From assembly GCA_004561445.1 (NCBI GenBank), contig SFVX01000001.1:124001-188000 (forward strand): a stretch of 64,000 nt of DNA, read 5' to 3'. Of this stretch, positions 34,449-43,204 are shown in pieces; the first letter of the stretch is position 1; each line of letters starts with the position of its first letter. The position numbers and the translations under genes are program-made. This stretch comes from a bacterium. GTDB taxonomy: Bacteria > Patescibacteriota > Saccharimonadia > Saccharimonadales > Saccharimonadaceae. The notes beneath the pieces were generated by a model. That model was not told the DNA's origin. It searched no databases and was given only the letters and a program-made list of their open reading frames with translations.

Positions 34449-35685
34449 CAGTCGATTTGCTAGCATGTAAATCGGCAAATTTTTGCGCCATAGTAGGATT
34501 GCCACGTGTGAGACGTTTGATAGTTAATTCTTCTGCTTTATTATTTGCGAGACGTAAGTTATTCTCGGACGAGAGGAGAGCATCCTTGGTTTTCTGAAGA
34601 CTATTGATGGTTTTATCGATCTCATCGATGGCAGTTTTGAACTTGCGGCTAGCGAGATCGTAATTGCGCGCAAAACCGACTTTAAACTTCTCCATGTTCT
34701 CCTCAAAATGCGTAATGTCGATATTTTGACTGCGCACAACAGCCAGCTCTTGCTTGTATTGAAGCGAGCTCAGTGCGGCATTGCGCAAAAGTGTGATGAT
34801 TGGGATGAAAAATTGCGGACGAATGACGTACATTTTTTCGTAGCGGTACGAAACATCAACGATACCGGTATTATAGAGCTCACTGTCGCTCTCGAGGAGA
34901 GAAACTAGAATAGCATATTCACAGTTTTTCTCGCGACGATCTTTGTCGAGCTCTTTAAAGAAATCTTCGTTCTTGTGTTTCGTGGCGGTCGTTTCGTTCT
35001 CATTTTTCATCTCAAACATAATCGAGACAATCTCGTTGCCAGCCTCGTCGAGCTCACGAAAAATATAATCACCTTTGCTGCCAGTCCTAGCGTCATTATC
35101 CTTCTCGAAGTAGGCGTGCGGAAAAGCGGCAGTGCGAATACGATTAAATTCGGTCTGACAGTGCTGTTCGAGAGTCTCACCTACCATTTTGGTGCTCAGC
35201 TTTGATTTGAGATCTTTGAGGCGTTCATTCTCTTCTTCTTTTAGCTTGAGGGCGCTTTCGTATTTGGTAATGAGGGCAGCTTCGCTGAGCTTGGCGCGAG
35301 AGTTGGCAGTTTCGAGATTGAGCTTAGCTTCGTTTTGGGCGGCGACTAGGCTGTTTTTGAGCGAATCGCGCTCGCGTTCAATCGGCGCAGTGGCGCGCGC
35401 TACGGCGAGCTCTCGCTCGGCCTTGCTTTGCGCAAGTTTAGCCTCGAACTCTGTCTTGTTTTGCGCGAGTTTCGCTTTTAGTTCGGTGCTAGCCTGCTCG
35501 AATTTAGCTTTGAGCTCAGCAATTTCGGCCTGATGGCTTTGTTTTTCGCTGCGCAAAGATTGCTCAAGGCGTTTTTCGAGTTCGGCTTCAAATTCGTGAT
35601 TCCGAACTTGATTTAAGATATCGGCATAACTAGTATCGTCAACTTTAAAAGTAGTACCACATTTTGGGCATTTTAGTTCGGCCAT
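34444..35685 (-). CDS. DUF2130 coiled-coil protein
   Basis: The N-terminus has a CPKC knuckle and a long coiled coil (about residues 30-170). The C-terminal half matches the DUF2130 pattern (GETLEQHCQTEFNRIR, YFEKDNDARTGSKGDYIFRE, EMKNENETT, ILVSLLE). The conserved acidic and EMKNE-type residues recall a restriction-endonuclease-like core, but no activity is established for the family. It overlaps the next gene upstream by one base, so the two are co-transcribed. Family call firm, function unknown. Confidence 0.82.
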   Translation of the reverse strand: MAELKCPKCGTTFKVDDTSYADILNQVRNHEFEAELEKRLEQSLRSEKQSHQAEIAELKAKFEQASTELKAKLAQNKTEFEAKLAQSKAERELAVARATAPIERERDSLKNSLVAAQNEAKLNLETANSRAKLSEAALITKYESALKLKEEENERLKDLKSKLSTKMVGETLEQHCQTEFNRIRTAAFPHAYFEKDNDARTGSKGDYIFRELDEAGNEIVSIMFEMKNENETTATKHKNEDFFKELDKDRREKNCEYAILVSLLESDSELYNTGIVDVSYRYEKMYVIRPQFFIPIITLLRNAALSSLQYKQELAVVRSQNIDITHFEENMEKFKVGFARNYDLASRKFKTAIDEIDKTINSLQKTKDALLSSENNLRLANNKAEELTIKRLTRGNPTMAQKFADLHASKSTE

Positions 35686-36086
35686 TAGTTTTCCTCCTGA
35701 TTGATGTTTTCTTCGCCGTCCGACGGCCTTTCGTCAGCTTGGTCGTCAGACGATTCTTCGATGTTTTCTTCGGGGCTTTCTTTGATTGGCATCGCGCCAC
35801 CGTAGAGAATCTTCTCGAGCAGCGAATAGGATTGGCAGTTCTCGAACTCTTCTTCGGTTTCGACGAATTGGCAACCCGAAACATCGACCGCAATCAGAAT
35901 AAATAGCGCGAGGACGAGTAGAAAAATGCCGGCAATTCCCCAAATGGTTTTGCGAGTGTTTTTGCGATAGCTCTCATAAAGATCTTCTTCGGTAAGCTCT
36001 GGAGCTTTTGGCGGCTCGAGGGTGGCTTTTTGATGGTTTTTAGTATTTTTCTTAGAATAATTGCGTTTGCGGTGATGCTTTGCCAT
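35685..36086 (-). CDS. Single-pass membrane protein with acidic tail
   Basis: A basic N-terminus (KHHRKRNYSKKNTKNHQK), one membrane span (about residues 46-68) and an acidic Glu/Asp/Ser tail. The ATG three codons upstream (36095) lies against the -10. ATG 36086 follows TATAAT (36094-36099) by 7 bases and is preferred. It is translationally coupled to the DUF2130 gene. I do not recognise it. Confidence 0.68.
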   Translation of the reverse strand: MAKHHRKRNYSKKNTKNHQKATLEPPKAPELTEEDLYESYRKNTRKTIWGIAGIFLLVLALFILIAVDVSGCQFVETEEEFENCQSYSLLEKILYGGAMPIKESPEENIEESSDDQADERPSDGEENINQEEN

Positions 36087-36113
36087 ATATCTCATTATAA
36101 CAGCTTAGAGCTA

Positions 36114-36142
36114 TTGACATTTTAAGCCGTTTGTGCTATAAT
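36114..36142 (+). promoter_or_regulatory. Consensus promoter of a small membrane-protein gene
   Basis: TTGACA (36114-36119), 17-base spacer, TGCTATAAT with the -10 at 36137-36142. It is one of the best -35/-10 matches in the window. Confidence 0.92.
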
Positions 36143-36182
36143 GAGTAATGTAGGATATTTTTCTTAGAAAGGGAGGGATTTT

Positions 36183-36503
36183 ATGAAAAAATTCCTAAGC
36201 GAGCTTAATAAACCCGTACTCGAAGAGTGGCGCACGAAAATTATGATTGCGTTTTTCATCGCATTGTTCTGCTGGTTAGGCGGAGCGGTGCTTGGACTAC
36301 TACTTCCAGGGTCGTGGTTCATTAAGTTTATTTCCGGGGCCGGAAAGACTGTGTTCTGGATTGGACTCATCACGTATATCCTATCAGGAATCGTCTGTTT
36401 ATTTATCCCATCCAAGAGAGAAGATAAAAAACTTAGACCTCCTAGCGACGAGGAAATCCGCGAAATGGAGGAGTCGTATCCTGATCGCAATCTTCGAGGC
36501 TAA
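36183..36503 (+). CDS. Small membrane protein of unknown function
   Basis: A 106-residue protein with two membrane spans (about residues 20-44 and 53-77), a basic turn (PSKREDKK) and a charged tail. It has an AAGGGAGGG Shine-Dalgarno, a consensus promoter and its own terminator, so it is probably well expressed. No family recognised. Confidence 0.72.
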   Translation: MKKFLSELNKPVLEEWRTKIMIAFFIALFCWLGGAVLGLLLPGSWFIKFISGAGKTVFWIGLITYILSGIVCLFIPSKREDKKLRPPSDEEIREMEESYPDRNLRG

Positions 36504-36508
36504 CCCAA

Positions 36509-36556
36509 GAGAGTGTGCATTTTTAGCACGATCACATCCCAGCACACTCTTTTATC
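36509..36556 (+). terminator. Terminator of the small membrane-protein gene
   Basis: AGAGTGTGC and GCACACTCT pair across a loop of about 27 bases, followed by TTTATC. Confidence 0.75.
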
Positions 36557-36568
36557 CCTAAGGGGTCG

Positions 36569-39199
36569 CTATATGCGGCCCTTTTTTCTTGCAATTCTGC
36601 GTTCAATAAGTTTATATACTTCAACTGCAAGGAGCGCAATTAAGGCGACACCAAAGAGCAAAAGCATTTCGAGCGGTGGTACAGAGGTCGTTTTTAGAAG
36701 ACCAGAGAGGAAGCTAACCTCAGATACGATAATCTGCAGACAAATTACAGCCGCAACGCCAATTACGATCATCGGGTTATTCTTGAACGGAATTTTAAAG
36801 ACAGACTGATGCTCGCTACGACAACTGAAAGCATGGACGTTTTGCATGAAAGTCATAAGACATAGCACGATGCCCTGTGCAGTCGGCGTGTCGAGGCCAG
36901 CGACATTGATGAGATAGCGCCAAACAGCATAAACTAAGATACCAATCACAGCGCCAGAATAGATAATCTTACGAATAAGAGTTTTATCAAAAATCGACTC
37001 TTCAGGACTGCGTGGTGGCTCTTTGAGAATGTCGCGTTCGGCCGATTCAAAACTTAATGCGAAATCTTGAATGCCGTCTGTGACGACATTAAGCCACAGG
37101 AGCTGCACGGCAAGGAGTGGAGCATCCATATTTGTGGCAATCGAAAGGAAGAAGAAGATCGCCTCGGCAAGGCCGCAAGAAATTAGGAAGAAAATGATTT
37201 TGCGAATATTTGCATAAGCAACGCGTCCTTCTTTAATACCGAGCACGATGGAGCGAAAATTGTCGTCCGCGATAATCATATCGGCGGTCTCGCGCGCGAT
37301 GTCTGTACCGCTACCCATAGCGACACCAATATTGGCTGCTTTGAGGGCCGGCGCGTCGTTAACTCCATCGCCGGTTACAGCGACAAACTCGCCTTGGCGC
37401 TTGAGTGATTCGATGATTTCGAGTTTTTGCAGTGGCGTAACGCGCGCAAAAACAGTTTTTTCGGCGATAAAAGCGTCAAAATGCTTTTTGCCGCGTTTTG
37501 AAGCCTCGGCAACATCATCGCCACTCGCAATCGCGCTAGCGTCTTTGGCGAGGCCAAGATCCTTAGCAATAGAAAGCGCCGTGAGTGGATGATCGCCAGT
37601 CACCATTAAGACCCTAATTCCAGCCTCGTGACATTGGCGAATAGACGAGACGGCTTCTTTGCGGATTGGATCAATAAAGCCCACAAGACCAGTAAAAGTA
37701 AGGTTTTTGATATCTTTTGGCGTAAAATCGGAGCGTTTTTTGCCGTCAAGCTTGCCATTTGCGAGCGCAATTACGCGATAACCGTTTTTAGCTAGCGATT
37801 CGTTTTGCTCGCCTAGGTGTTTTTTATTAATTTTAGTACAAGCAGCACATACTACTTCGAAAGACCCCTTTATCGTGCAGTAGACTTCATCATTTTGCTC
37901 GTAAAAGACGGCAGAATACTTGTTCTCAGACTCATAAGGAATAGTTTCAAGAATCTTAATATGACTTGTTTTGATATGAAGTTTTTCGCCGAGCACCAAG
38001 AAAGCGAGATCGATCGAGTCGCCCGTCATCTCGTTTTTATTAATGCTCGCCTCGTTGTTAAGTACGCCATAAAGCGCGATTTCCTTGGCGCGCTCAAGAT
38101 TGCCACCGTTTGAACTAGTTACGCTACCTTTTAATTCATAGCCGGTGCCATCTATATCGTAATCGGCGCCATCGGGCAGAATAATTTTTTTAGCTGTCTG
38201 CTCATTGACTGTGAGCGTGCCAGTTTTATCCGAAGCGATTACCGTACAGCTACCGAGCGATTCAGCAGACTTTAGCTTTCGCACAATAACATGCTTCTTA
38301 GCCATTTTGTTTGACGCAATCGTGAGCGCCATTGTGAGCGCAAGCGGTAAACCTTCCGGAAGCGCCGAGACTGCAAAGGCAATCACCGTAAGTAAAAGCG
38401 TATCTGGTTCACTACCACGCAAAACAAGCAAGACTGTAATGGCAAGTGCTACAATTAAAACCATAATCGAGATTTGACGCGAGAATTTTTCAATGCGAAT
38501 AGTAAGCGGCGATTTCTCTTCTTCGGTAGTAGCGAGGCTGTCGGCAATTTTACCGAGCTCAGTATCGAGCCCAATGCCAACCACGACTGCCTCAGCGCGA
38601 CCAGATACAACAGCAGTGCCCGAAAAAGCCATATTAATTTGTGCGGAAATAGCGGCGTTCTTCGTGTCGATTTCACCATCGGTTTTCTCAATCTGAACCG
38701 ATTCGCCGGTCAGAATCGATTCGTCAACCATGAAATTATGGACTTTTACGAGGCGCATGTCGGCCGAGATTTTATCGCCAGATTCAAGTAAGACATAGTC
38801 GCCAATCGTAAGCTGGTCGGCCGGAACAGAAATCTTCTCGCCATTGCGAATGACATTAACATCTACTTCTACAAGTTTATCGAGCGCATCAGCGGTTTTA
38901 TTGGCGCGATTCTCCTGATAAGCGCCCATAATCGCATCTACTAGTACGATTACGGCAATCACGATCGCATCAACGATTTCGCCAACAGATATAGAAATTG
39001 CAATAGCAATTACAAGCAGGAGAACGATTGGATCTTTAAATTCGCGAAAGAAAATCTTAACTATACTGTCCTTTTTCTTTTTCGGCAAGATGTTTGGGCC
39101 GTATTTTAAATGACGCTTCTTGACCTCGGCGTCAGTAAGACCACGATCACTCGTCTTCAGTTCATCAAAAATATCTGAAATCTTACAGTTGTAGTACAT
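36569..39199 (-). CDS. P2-type cation-transporting ATPase (calcium pump-like)
   Basis: An ion pump of the P-type family. The N-terminal cation-ATPase domain and two membrane spans lead to the actuator motif LTGESV. The phosphorylation motif is SDKTGTLT, the hinge is TGDGVNDAPAL, and the KGSFEVV-like loop binds nucleotide. ALPEGLPLAL stands where calcium pumps have a PEGL motif in span 4. Length (876) and the C-terminal four-span block match PMR1/SERCA-type pumps. The ion is probably calcium, but manganese or sodium/potassium cannot be excluded. The ATG lies 6 bases after TAAAAT (39206-39211). Confidence 0.92.
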   Translation of the reverse strand: MYYNCKISDIFDELKTSDRGLTDAEVKKRHLKYGPNILPKKKKDSIVKIFFREFKDPIVLLLVIAIAISISVGEIVDAIVIAVIVLVDAIMGAYQENRANKTADALDKLVEVDVNVIRNGEKISVPADQLTIGDYVLLESGDKISADMRLVKVHNFMVDESILTGESVQIEKTDGEIDTKNAAISAQINMAFSGTAVVSGRAEAVVVGIGLDTELGKIADSLATTEEEKSPLTIRIEKFSRQISIMVLIVALAITVLLVLRGSEPDTLLLTVIAFAVSALPEGLPLALTMALTIASNKMAKKHVIVRKLKSAESLGSCTVIASDKTGTLTVNEQTAKKIILPDGADYDIDGTGYELKGSVTSSNGGNLERAKEIALYGVLNNEASINKNEMTGDSIDLAFLVLGEKLHIKTSHIKILETIPYESENKYSAVFYEQNDEVYCTIKGSFEVVCAACTKINKKHLGEQNESLAKNGYRVIALANGKLDGKKRSDFTPKDIKNLTFTGLVGFIDPIRKEAVSSIRQCHEAGIRVLMVTGDHPLTALSIAKDLGLAKDASAIASGDDVAEASKRGKKHFDAFIAEKTVFARVTPLQKLEIIESLKRQGEFVAVTGDGVNDAPALKAANIGVAMGSGTDIARETADMIIADDNFRSIVLGIKEGRVAYANIRKIIFFLISCGLAEAIFFFLSIATNMDAPLLAVQLLWLNVVTDGIQDFALSFESAERDILKEPPRSPEESIFDKTLIRKIIYSGAVIGILVYAVWRYLINVAGLDTPTAQGIVLCLMTFMQNVHAFSCRSEHQSVFKIPFKNNPMIVIGVAAVICLQIIVSEVSFLSGLLKTTSVPPLEMLLLFGVALIALLAVEVYKLIERRIARKKGRI

Positions 39200-39225
39200 G
39201 AGTATATTTTAGCATAAGCAAGCAG

Positions 39226-39325
39226 GTATAATGCAGCCAGGTCTCATAGAGCCTGGCTGTTATACGAAAGGCAGTCGCGTTGCGACTATGGAAGCTATCA
39301 CTTCCTCACCTGAATCGCGTGGCTT
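39226..39325. repeat. 100-bp partial duplicate of the 5S rRNA 3' half and its hairpin
   Basis: This copy matches 39392-39491 at 98 of 100 positions, exactly 166 bases apart in direct orientation. It holds the 3' half of 5S plus the AGCCAGG/CCTGGCT hairpin. The two differences (39280 T for G; 39300 A for G) include one in the 5S closing helix. The 5' half of 5S is missing, so it is a pseudo-5S. Confidence 0.92.
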
Positions 39326-39364
39326 TTGGCCTGCTCCAAATTTCATTTGGGCAGACAAAAGGCC
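39321..39364. repeat. Inverted repeat between the two 5S copies
   Basis: GGCTTTTGGCCTGCTCCAAAT and ATTTGGGCAGACAAAAGGCC form an almost complete 20-bp hairpin with a TTTC-like loop, at the edge of the 5S duplication. Confidence 0.75.
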
Positions 39365-39398
39365 ACCCGTTCGTGGATGGCTAGTATGGTCGTATAAT

Positions 39399-39426
39399 GC
39401 AGCCAGGTCTCATAGAGCCTGGCTGT
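39399..39426 (-). terminator. Hairpin after 5S rRNA
   Basis: AGCCAGG-T-CTC-ATA-GAG-CCTGGCT stem-loop directly 3' of 5S on the minus strand; repeated at 39233-39260. No U-tract follows, so it may be a processing or end-protecting hairpin. Confidence 0.5.
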
Positions 39427-39441
39427 TATACGAAAGGCAGT

Positions 39442-39554
39442 CGCGGTGCGACTATGGAAGCTATCGCTTCCTCACCTGAATCGCGTGGCTTACTAGGCTT
39501 GACTTCTGTGTTCGGAATGAGAACAGGTATTTCCCTAGCGGTATGGACACCGAG
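39442..39554 (-). rRNA. rrf: 5S ribosomal RNA
   Basis: The minus strand carries the 5S core (CATTCCGAACACAGAAGTCAAG and flanks) in the right place downstream of 23S. The closing helix is CGGTG (39548-39552) with CACCG (39444-39448). Ends are estimated from that helix to within a few bases. A 3' half copy follows further downstream. Confidence 0.88.
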
Positions 39555-39673
39555 GTAAGATTCAAAGTTGCCCACGCAAAAAACGGTGTGGGTAAGGTGT
39601 TCTTTTGAATCTCGCCTCGATGTAAGATGTTATCGAAATGGAATTTTAATTGACTCTAGTACTTTTTAAGTAC

Positions 39674-39690
39674 CAGTTACTAGCTTAGTC
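39674..39690 (-). promoter_or_regulatory. 3' arm of the pre-23S processing stem
   Basis: The transcript reads GACTAAGCTAGTAACTG here. It pairs with the 5' flank at 42861-42877 over 17 positions with G-U wobbles. A separate hairpin (TCTACTTAT/ATAAGTAGA) lies between this arm and the 23S end. Confidence 0.75.
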
Positions 39691-40018
39691 TACTCTACTT
39701 ATCGTCGTCATGCAAGCATAAAGACAATAAGTAGAACATAAAAAGGCAATGCCTCTATTAGTACGCTTCGGCTCCATATGTTACCATACTTCCACCTTGC
39801 GCCTATCAACCAGATCATCTCTCTGGGAGGTCATAGGGAATTCTAATCTTGGAGTCAGTTTCGCGCTTAATATGCTTTCAGCGCTTATCTATACCGAACA
39901 TAGCTACTCGGCAATGCAGCAGGTGGCCACAACCGATACACTAGCGGTTCGTTCACCCCGGTCCTCTCGTACTAAGGGCAAATCTCCTCAAAATTCCTAA
40001 CGATCATGCCGGATATAA

Positions 40019-40066
<48 letters not shown>

Positions 40067-40103
40067 CCGGCGAACAGCCGGACCCTTGGAAGGTGCTCCC
40101 CCT

Positions 40104-40139
<36 letters not shown>

Positions 40140-40883
40140 GCGCCGTCTATGTGAACTATTGGGCGCGATCAGCCTGTTATCCCCAGGGTAACTTTTATCC
40201 GTGTGCGCTGTCTTTCCCACGTAAATTGATCCGAAGATCTATACAGCGGGTCATTTGCTCCCACTTTCGTGTCTGCTTGGGTTGTAGCCCTCGCAGTCAA
40301 GCTGGCTTTTGCGCATACACTATCGTCACGATTTCCATCCGTGACTAGCCAACCTTTGAACGCCTCCGGTACTCTTTAGGAGGCAACCGCCCCAGTTAAA
40401 CTACCCGCCATGCACGGTCCAGTAACCAGATTATGGTCACTGTAGAGATTACTAAAATACTCAGGGTGGTATTTCACATTGCGACTCCGCAAATACTAGC
40501 GTATCTGTTTCAAAGTCTGCCACCTATTCTACACAAAATATCCCAATAATCAATGCAAAGTTGTAGTAAAGCTCCATGGGGTCTTCTCGTCCTGGCATGA
40601 TCAGACGGCATCTTTACCGCCAATGCACGTTCACCGAGGCCTTCGCCGAGACAGTGCCCACATGATTACTCCATTCGTGCGGGTCTGAACTTACCAGACA
40701 AGGAATTTCGCTACCTTAGGACGATCATAGTTATCGCCGCCGTTCATCGGGGCTTCAGTTCGAACCGTGAAGTTCTCCCCTTAACCTTCCGACACTGGGC
40801 AGGAGTCAGCCCCTATACATCCGCTTTCGCGTTAGCAGAGACCTGTGTTTTTGGTAAACAGTTCCGTGGGCTCTTTAGCTGCG

Positions 40884-41036
40884 GCCCGCCTATTAAAACA
40901 ATAATTGGGCGCTAAGTTAAAGAACAGATTAGTGTTCTGTCTCAACAAAGAAATTCGATTTTACATAAGATACACAAAGTAATCTTAACGAATTCTCGCT
41001 GAGATAACTTAGCAATTGTTGCCTTAATAGGCGGGC
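40884..41036 (-). other. 23S expansion (IVS-like) at helix 63
   Basis: A perfect 13-bp stem GCCCGCCTATTAA/TTAATAGGCGGGC (40884-40896 with 41024-41036) bounds an A/T-rich insert. An inner imperfect stem uses AACAAT...GCTAAGTTA with TAACTTAGC...ATTGTT. Two smaller hairpins follow, one of them AGAACA/TGTTCT. Conserved 23S sequence resumes on both sides. Confidence 0.85.
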
Positions 41037-42455
41037 AGTCCTTATTCCGAAGTTACGGACGCTTTTTTGCCGAGTTCCTTAGCGAAGGTTCTCTCGTAGG
41101 TCTTAGTCTACTCGACTCGAGCACCGGTGTTGGTTTGCGGTACGGTTTGCAGCACCATGAGTCAGCCAGCTTTTCTAGCCAGAGCCTGCCCAGGAATCGT
41201 CATCCCGAAGGATAACTTTCACTCATCTCAAATTCCTTTGAGACTTGGACGGATATATACCATGAATCCGCTCCTAGATGTTCTCCGTGAACTGTTGACA
41301 AATACTACAAGTACAGGAATATTAACCTGTTGTCCATCGCCTACGCTAATACGCCTCGGCTTAGGACCGACTAACCCAGGGACAATTACTGTGGCCCTGG
41401 AAACCTTGCTCTTACGACCGACATGATTCTCACATGTCTTAAGGTTACTGATTCCAGCATTCTCACTTGATAACGCTCCACCAGACCTTCCGATCTGACT
41501 TCACCGCGATATCAACGCTCCTCTACCACTGCTACTATGACGAATCATAATAACAATCCATGTCTTCGGTTTATAACTTGAGCCCCGTTACATTTTCCAC
41601 GCAAAATCTCTTGACTAGTGAGCTGTTACGCACTCTTTAAATGAATGGCTGCTTCTAAGCCAACATCCTAGCTGTTTAAGAAATCTCACCTTGTTTCCCA
41701 CTTAGTTATAATTAGGGACCTTAGACGATGGTCTGGACTGTTTTCCTTTTGAGCGACGAGCTTAGCCCCGCCGTTCTGACTGCCATGATTACACTTTCGG
41801 TATTCGTAGTTTGATAAGGGTGGGTACGATTGCTCGCCCCAAGCCTTTTCAGAGCTCTACCCCCAAAAGCTACTACATGACGCTAGCCCTAAAGCTATTT
41901 CGAGGAGAACCAGCTATCTCCGAGTTCGATTGGCATTTCACCGCTAACCACAAGTCATCCGAGCACTTTACTGCGTACCCCGGTTCGGTCCTCCACTACC
42001 TGTTACGGCAGCTTCAACCTGCTCATGGTTAGGTCACCCGGTTTCGGGTCTAATCCTGCCGACTAGACGGGCTATTCACCCTCGCTTTCACTGTGGCTCC
42101 ATCATCTGACTTAGCCTCGCCGACAAAATTAACTCGCTGGATCGTTCTACAAAAAGCACGCCGTCACAGACCGAAGTCTGCTCCGACACCTTGTAGGCAC
42201 TGAGTTTCAGGATCTATTTCACTCCCCTCCCGGGGTTCTTTTCACCTTTCCATCACTGTACTAGTTCGCTATCGATCATTTACAATATTTAGTCTTGGCA
42301 GGTGGTCCTGCCGGATTCAAACAGGGTTTCTCGTGCCCCGTCCTACTTGTGAAAACACATATAAGTTCAATAGTTGTTTTCGCATACTGGGCTTTCACCA
42401 TCTTTGGCGCGCCATTCAAACGCTTCCGCTAACAACTACGATACTTATCCACTCA

Positions 42456-42556
42456 GTTTACGCTGTTGGTTTTTATGCCGAACGGTCAAATGAATTAACT
42501 GCTCAGCATAAAAATTGTGTAAACACGCAACACCCTTAATAACTCTGGGCGTAAAC
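42456..42556 (-). other. 23S expansion near E. coli position 271
   Basis: GTTTACGC (42456-42463) pairs with GCGTAAAC (42549-42556). Inside, TTTTTATGC (42470-42478) pairs with GCATAAAAA (42506-42514). E. coli has under 30 bases between the same conserved blocks. The site coincides with the variable 271 region of bacterial 23S. Confidence 0.78.
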
Positions 42557-42860
42557 CCGTAAGGTTATCTTAAGGTTTGGACTGTTCCAATTTCGCTCGC
42601 CACTACTTTCGGAATCATTGGTTATTTTCTTTTCCTCAACCTACTAAGATGATTCAGTTCGGCTGGTTCCCGTCTCATTACCCTATGTGTTCAGGTAACG
42701 GCAATACGACATGACTCGTATTAGGTTTCCCCATTCGGCTATCTCCGGATCAAAACTTGTTCTCAGTTCCCCGAAGCTTATCGCAGAGTTCTACGGCCTT
42801 CATCGGTTGTAAATGTCAAGGCATCCACTATCAGTGCCCTTATGTACCTTTTTATGCATT

Positions 42861-42877
42861 GACTAAACTAGTAATTG
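42861..42877 (-). promoter_or_regulatory. 5' arm of the pre-23S processing stem
   Basis: The transcript reads CAATTACTAGTTTAGTC, complementary to the 3' flank at 39674-39690. Outer processing stems like this are usually RNase III targets. Confidence 0.75.
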
Positions 42878-43042
42878 ATACTCAATCGTATAATTACTTG
42901 CCGTCAATTAAATTTCCTATGTTGTCATCAAATTGTTAAAAGATAAATGAAGCCAAGGAAAGTATAAGTTGTTTGACTTTTCCTCGCATTTATCAAACTC
43001 TTTTCAGTGGTTTACGGCGTAAACTTGAATTGAACTGTTCCT

Positions 43043-43071
43043 ATATTACCGAATTTTGAACGGCTTTGCAA
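43043..43071 (-). promoter_or_regulatory. Promoter of the 23S-5S unit
   Basis: On the minus strand TTGCAA (43066-43071), 17-base spacer, TAATAT (43043-43048). The transcript would have a leader of about 180 bases before 23S. The rest of 42854-43164 holds only this leader and no gene. Confidence 0.75.
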
Positions 43072-43164
43072 GGGTTTTTTTGGACTTTTTTAAAAAAATG
43101 TCGACTTTTTTCGTTTTTTAGGGGTTTTGTGGCATTTTTAGGCCGTTTTTAAAGCGTAAGAGCT

Positions 43165-43198
43165 AAAAAATGCGACCTTTCTCGGCCGAAAGATCGCA
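43165..43198 (-). terminator. Terminator of the M1 aminopeptidase gene
   Basis: TGCGATCTTTCGGCCGAGAA and the following GGTCGCA form a long stem with T6 after it on the minus strand. It separates the aminopeptidase gene from the rRNA promoter. Confidence 0.88.
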
Positions 43199-43204
43199 TA
43201 TATA

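Noticed and set aside
42853..43204. A hidden 16S or tRNA gene upstream of 23S
   Set aside because: The stretch holds only the pre-23S leader, a promoter and the aminopeptidase terminator; no 16S or tRNA sequence can be read.
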